In this document: positions 34,865-35,914 of the stretch, in pieces | Layout of the letters: each line of letters begins with the position of its first letter | How positions within the stretch are numbered: position 1 is the stretch's first letter | Source of the DNA: an uncultured Faecalicatena sp. | Lineage (GTDB): Bacteria; Bacillota; Clostridia; Lachnospirales; Lachnospiraceae | Direction: 5' to 3' | NCBI GenBank assembly: GCA_902489075.1 | Contig: CABTYO010000022.1 | Coordinates: 1-35,914 of the forward strand | DNA length: 35,914 nt | Program-made: the position numbers and the translations under genes | The notes under the pieces: model-generated | Databases searched by the model: none | What the model was told of the DNA's origin: nothing | What the model saw: the letters and a program-made list of their open reading frames with translations, nothing else

Positions 34865-34945
34865 AACAGCAGCTTGATGTTCATACATGGACGGGCAGGG
34901 AGATCGAAAGGATTTTTCCTGCCCGTCTGCTGTTATTCCATTTTT
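34865..34945 (+). terminator. Two-part terminator after proS
   Basis: An inner 9-bp stem ACGGGCAGG/CCTGCCCGT (34891-34899 with 34918-34926) sits inside an outer 8-bp stem AACAGCAG/CTGCTGTT (34865-34872 with 34927-34934). A T-rich tract (ATTCCATTTTT) follows. It separates proS from rpsL. I see no gene in 34946-35063. Confidence 0.85.
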
Positions 34946-35063
34946 CAGGAAATTTTTGACGTTTTTCATTATAAAAAGCGTTTTCTGTGTCAAAACTGAT
35001 AAGTGGGCTGCAGCCAAAGCTGTAAAAAGTTGCAAAAACTTGAGAAAAATAGCTGTAAATCCC

Positions 35064-35092
35064 TTGACTTTCCCGGAAAAACGTAATAAACT
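35064..35092 (+). promoter_or_regulatory. Sigma-A promoter of rpsL
   Basis: TTGACT (35064-35069), 17 nt, TAAACT (35087-35092). Transcription from about 35099 would give a leader of roughly 112 nt. It shows that rpsL-rpsG here has its own promoter and does not depend on rpoBC. Confidence 0.7.
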
Positions 35093-35160
35093 AATTTAGC
35101 GTGCACAAAAGCAGATTGTTTTTGGTGCGCAAATCAGGATAATTACGATTATCTGCAACC

Positions 35161-35203
35161 CCTTACCACATAAGTGGAAGGTAACGAAGAATCATAGGAG
35201 GTG
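35161..35203 (+). promoter_or_regulatory. rpsL leader hairpin and RBS
   Basis: CCTT-A-CCAC (35161-35169) pairs with GTGGAAGG (35074-style numbering: 35174-35181) around ATAA with one bulged A. It ends 14 nt before a very strong AGGAGGTG (35196-35203), which lies 7 nt before the rpsL ATG. Its place suggests translational control of S12, but no known motif was recognised. Confidence 0.4.
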
Positions 35204-35210
35204 AAAAAGA

Positions 35211-35633
35211 ATGCCAACATTTAACCAGTTAGTTAGAAAAGGACGTCAGACTTCTGAAAAGAAATCTACAGCACCGGCACTTCAGAAAGGATACAACTCT
35301 CTGCAGAAGCGTGCTACGAATGTATCTGCACCACAGAAGAGAGGTGTATGTACAGCAGTTAAGACAGCTACACCGAAGAAGCCTAACTCAGCTCTGAGAA
35401 AGATCGCCAGAGTTCGTCTGTCTAACGGAATCGAAGTAACAAGCTACATCCCAGGTGAAGGACACAACCTTCAGGAGCATAGCGTTGTTCTGATCCGTGG
35501 AGGAAGAGTTAGGGACCTGCCAGGTACAAGATACCACATCGTAAGAGGTACACTTGATACAGCAGGTGTTGCTAAGAGAAGACAGGCTCGTTCTAAATAC
35601 GGCGCTAAGAGACCAAAAGACGCAAAGAAATAG
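35211..35633 (+). CDS. rpsL: 30S ribosomal protein S12
   Basis: S12 sits at the decoding centre of the small subunit. The 140-residue protein has the invariant TPKKPNSALRK (K56 and K57; K56 equals E. coli K42) and GRVRDLPG, both wild-type for streptomycin sensitivity. The N-terminal region carries the ~13-residue insert typical of Firmicutes S12 (KGYNSLQKRATNVSAPQKRG). The strong SD and codon choice fit a highly expressed gene. Confidence 0.99.
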   Translation: MPTFNQLVRKGRQTSEKKSTAPALQKGYNSLQKRATNVSAPQKRGVCTAVKTATPKKPNSALRKIARVRLSNGIEVTSYIPGEGHNLQEHSVVLIRGGRVRDLPGTRYHIVRGTLDTAGVAKRRQARSKYGAKRPKDAKK

Positions 35634-35875
35634 GTCTCGGGCTTAGCAATTTGTAACTAAACAGTTAAATCGTATCACAAACAGAACTATGATTATCGTA
35701 CCTTATTGAACACGCCTGATACAGGCAGTTCACTAAGTACAGGTTGCGGATTTAAGATATTTAAAGTCCCGCTGCCACGAGCACATGAAGCGCGATTTCC
35801 ATAGAAAGACACATGTGAGTACCGATGAATTAATCCCGGTTAGAACCGGAAATAATGATTAAGGAGGGAAGGACC
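35634..35875 (+). promoter_or_regulatory. Long structured rpsL-rpsG spacer
   Basis: This 242-nt spacer has no convincing gene and at least three hairpins. GAAC-AC-GCCTG ATA CAGGC-A-GTTC lies at 35708-35731. A GCGG...CCGC stem with an AT-rich interior lies at 35746-35772. CCGGT TAGA ACCGG lies at 35836-35849, just before the rpsG Shine-Dalgarno AAGGAGG (35861-35867). Such a spacer could bind S7, as in the E. coli str mRNA, where S7 represses its own translation. That parallel is inference. Confidence 0.5.
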
Positions 35876-35914
35876 GCGCCACGTAAAGGACATACTCAAA
35901 AAAGAGATGTATCA
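35876..35914 (+). CDS. rpsG: 30S ribosomal protein S7 (5' end; apparent GCG start)
   Basis: The frame after 35879 encodes PRKGHTQKRDVS, the start of S7, which binds the 3' domain of 16S rRNA and begins its assembly. The gene runs off the window. The codon expected to be ATG/GTG (35876-35878) is GCG. The Shine-Dalgarno AAGGAGG lies 8 nt before it, the ideal spacing. An in-frame ATG at 35855 would add seven residues (MIKEGRT then A), but it lies upstream of the Shine-Dalgarno, with no site of its own. Either an unusual start codon, a read-through of the extension, or a sequence error is possible. Confidence 0.75.

Noticed and set aside
34887..35099. 70-codon frame between proS and rpsL
   Set aside because: It covers the proS terminator and the rpsL promoter and has no ribosome binding site; the region is better explained as regulatory DNA.
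34859..35210. tRNA or other small RNA gene in the proS-rpsL gap
   Set aside because: No cloverleaf, TTCRA-type T-loop or CCA end was seen; the hairpins are explained by a terminator and a leader.

Overview
The window is a 35.9 kb piece of a Gram-positive, moderate-GC chromosome, almost certainly a Clostridia member and most like the Lachnospiraceae. The evidence is a DnaD/DnaI-type primosome, CheC and CheD, SpoVG, a GlgC/GlgD pair, a Firmicutes-type S12, strong AGGAGG ribosome binding sites and frequent GTG/TTG starts. I see no integrase, transposase, CRISPR array, tRNA or rRNA. A species cannot be named from this sequence.

Layout, left to right. (1) 55-7574 (+): rpoB and rpoC, closed by a strong intrinsic terminator. 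(2) 7818-16276 (+): a tight nine-gene chemosensory operon: tandem CheW-like protein, cheR, cheY, one chemoreceptor, cheC, cheD, a REC-GGDEF regulator, cheA, cheW. No cheB and no flagellar gene lies in the window. (3) 16339-18115 (-): a short KdpD-like kinase and KdpE-like regulator, convergent with the chemosensory operon. (4) 18478-20460 (+): a K+-dependent membrane pyrophosphatase behind a 350-nt upstream region with tandem promoters and two inverted repeats. (5) 20544-23967 (-): a dnaD-dnaI-prs operon whose promoter is preceded by an array of DnaA-box-like sites, then murC (24127-25503, -). (6) 25718-28469 (+): glgC, glgD, spoVG. (7) 28547-29281 (-): an RluA-family pseudouridine synthase. 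(8) 29370-34858 (+): a Na+/Ca2+ exchanger-family protein, an XpaC-like plus TelA-like pair, and proS. (9) 35211-35914 (+): rpsL and the first codons of rpsG, each with a structured leader or spacer.

How the genes fit together. The ends of the window (rpoBC; rpsL-rpsG) are normally close neighbours in Firmicutes. Here they are about 27.6 kb apart, with signalling, primosome, cell wall and glycogen genes between them. The chemosensory operon looks like a complete receptor-to-kinase pathway with CheC/CheD adaptation and a second, c-di-GMP-type output. The primosome operon is probably under DnaA control, and it carries the PRPP synthetase gene downstream.

The points most worth checking are the phased DnaA-box array (24059-24122), the cheB-less chemosensory operon with an embedded diguanylate cyclase, the apparent GCG start of rpsG with its long structured spacer, and the leader of the pyrophosphatase gene.
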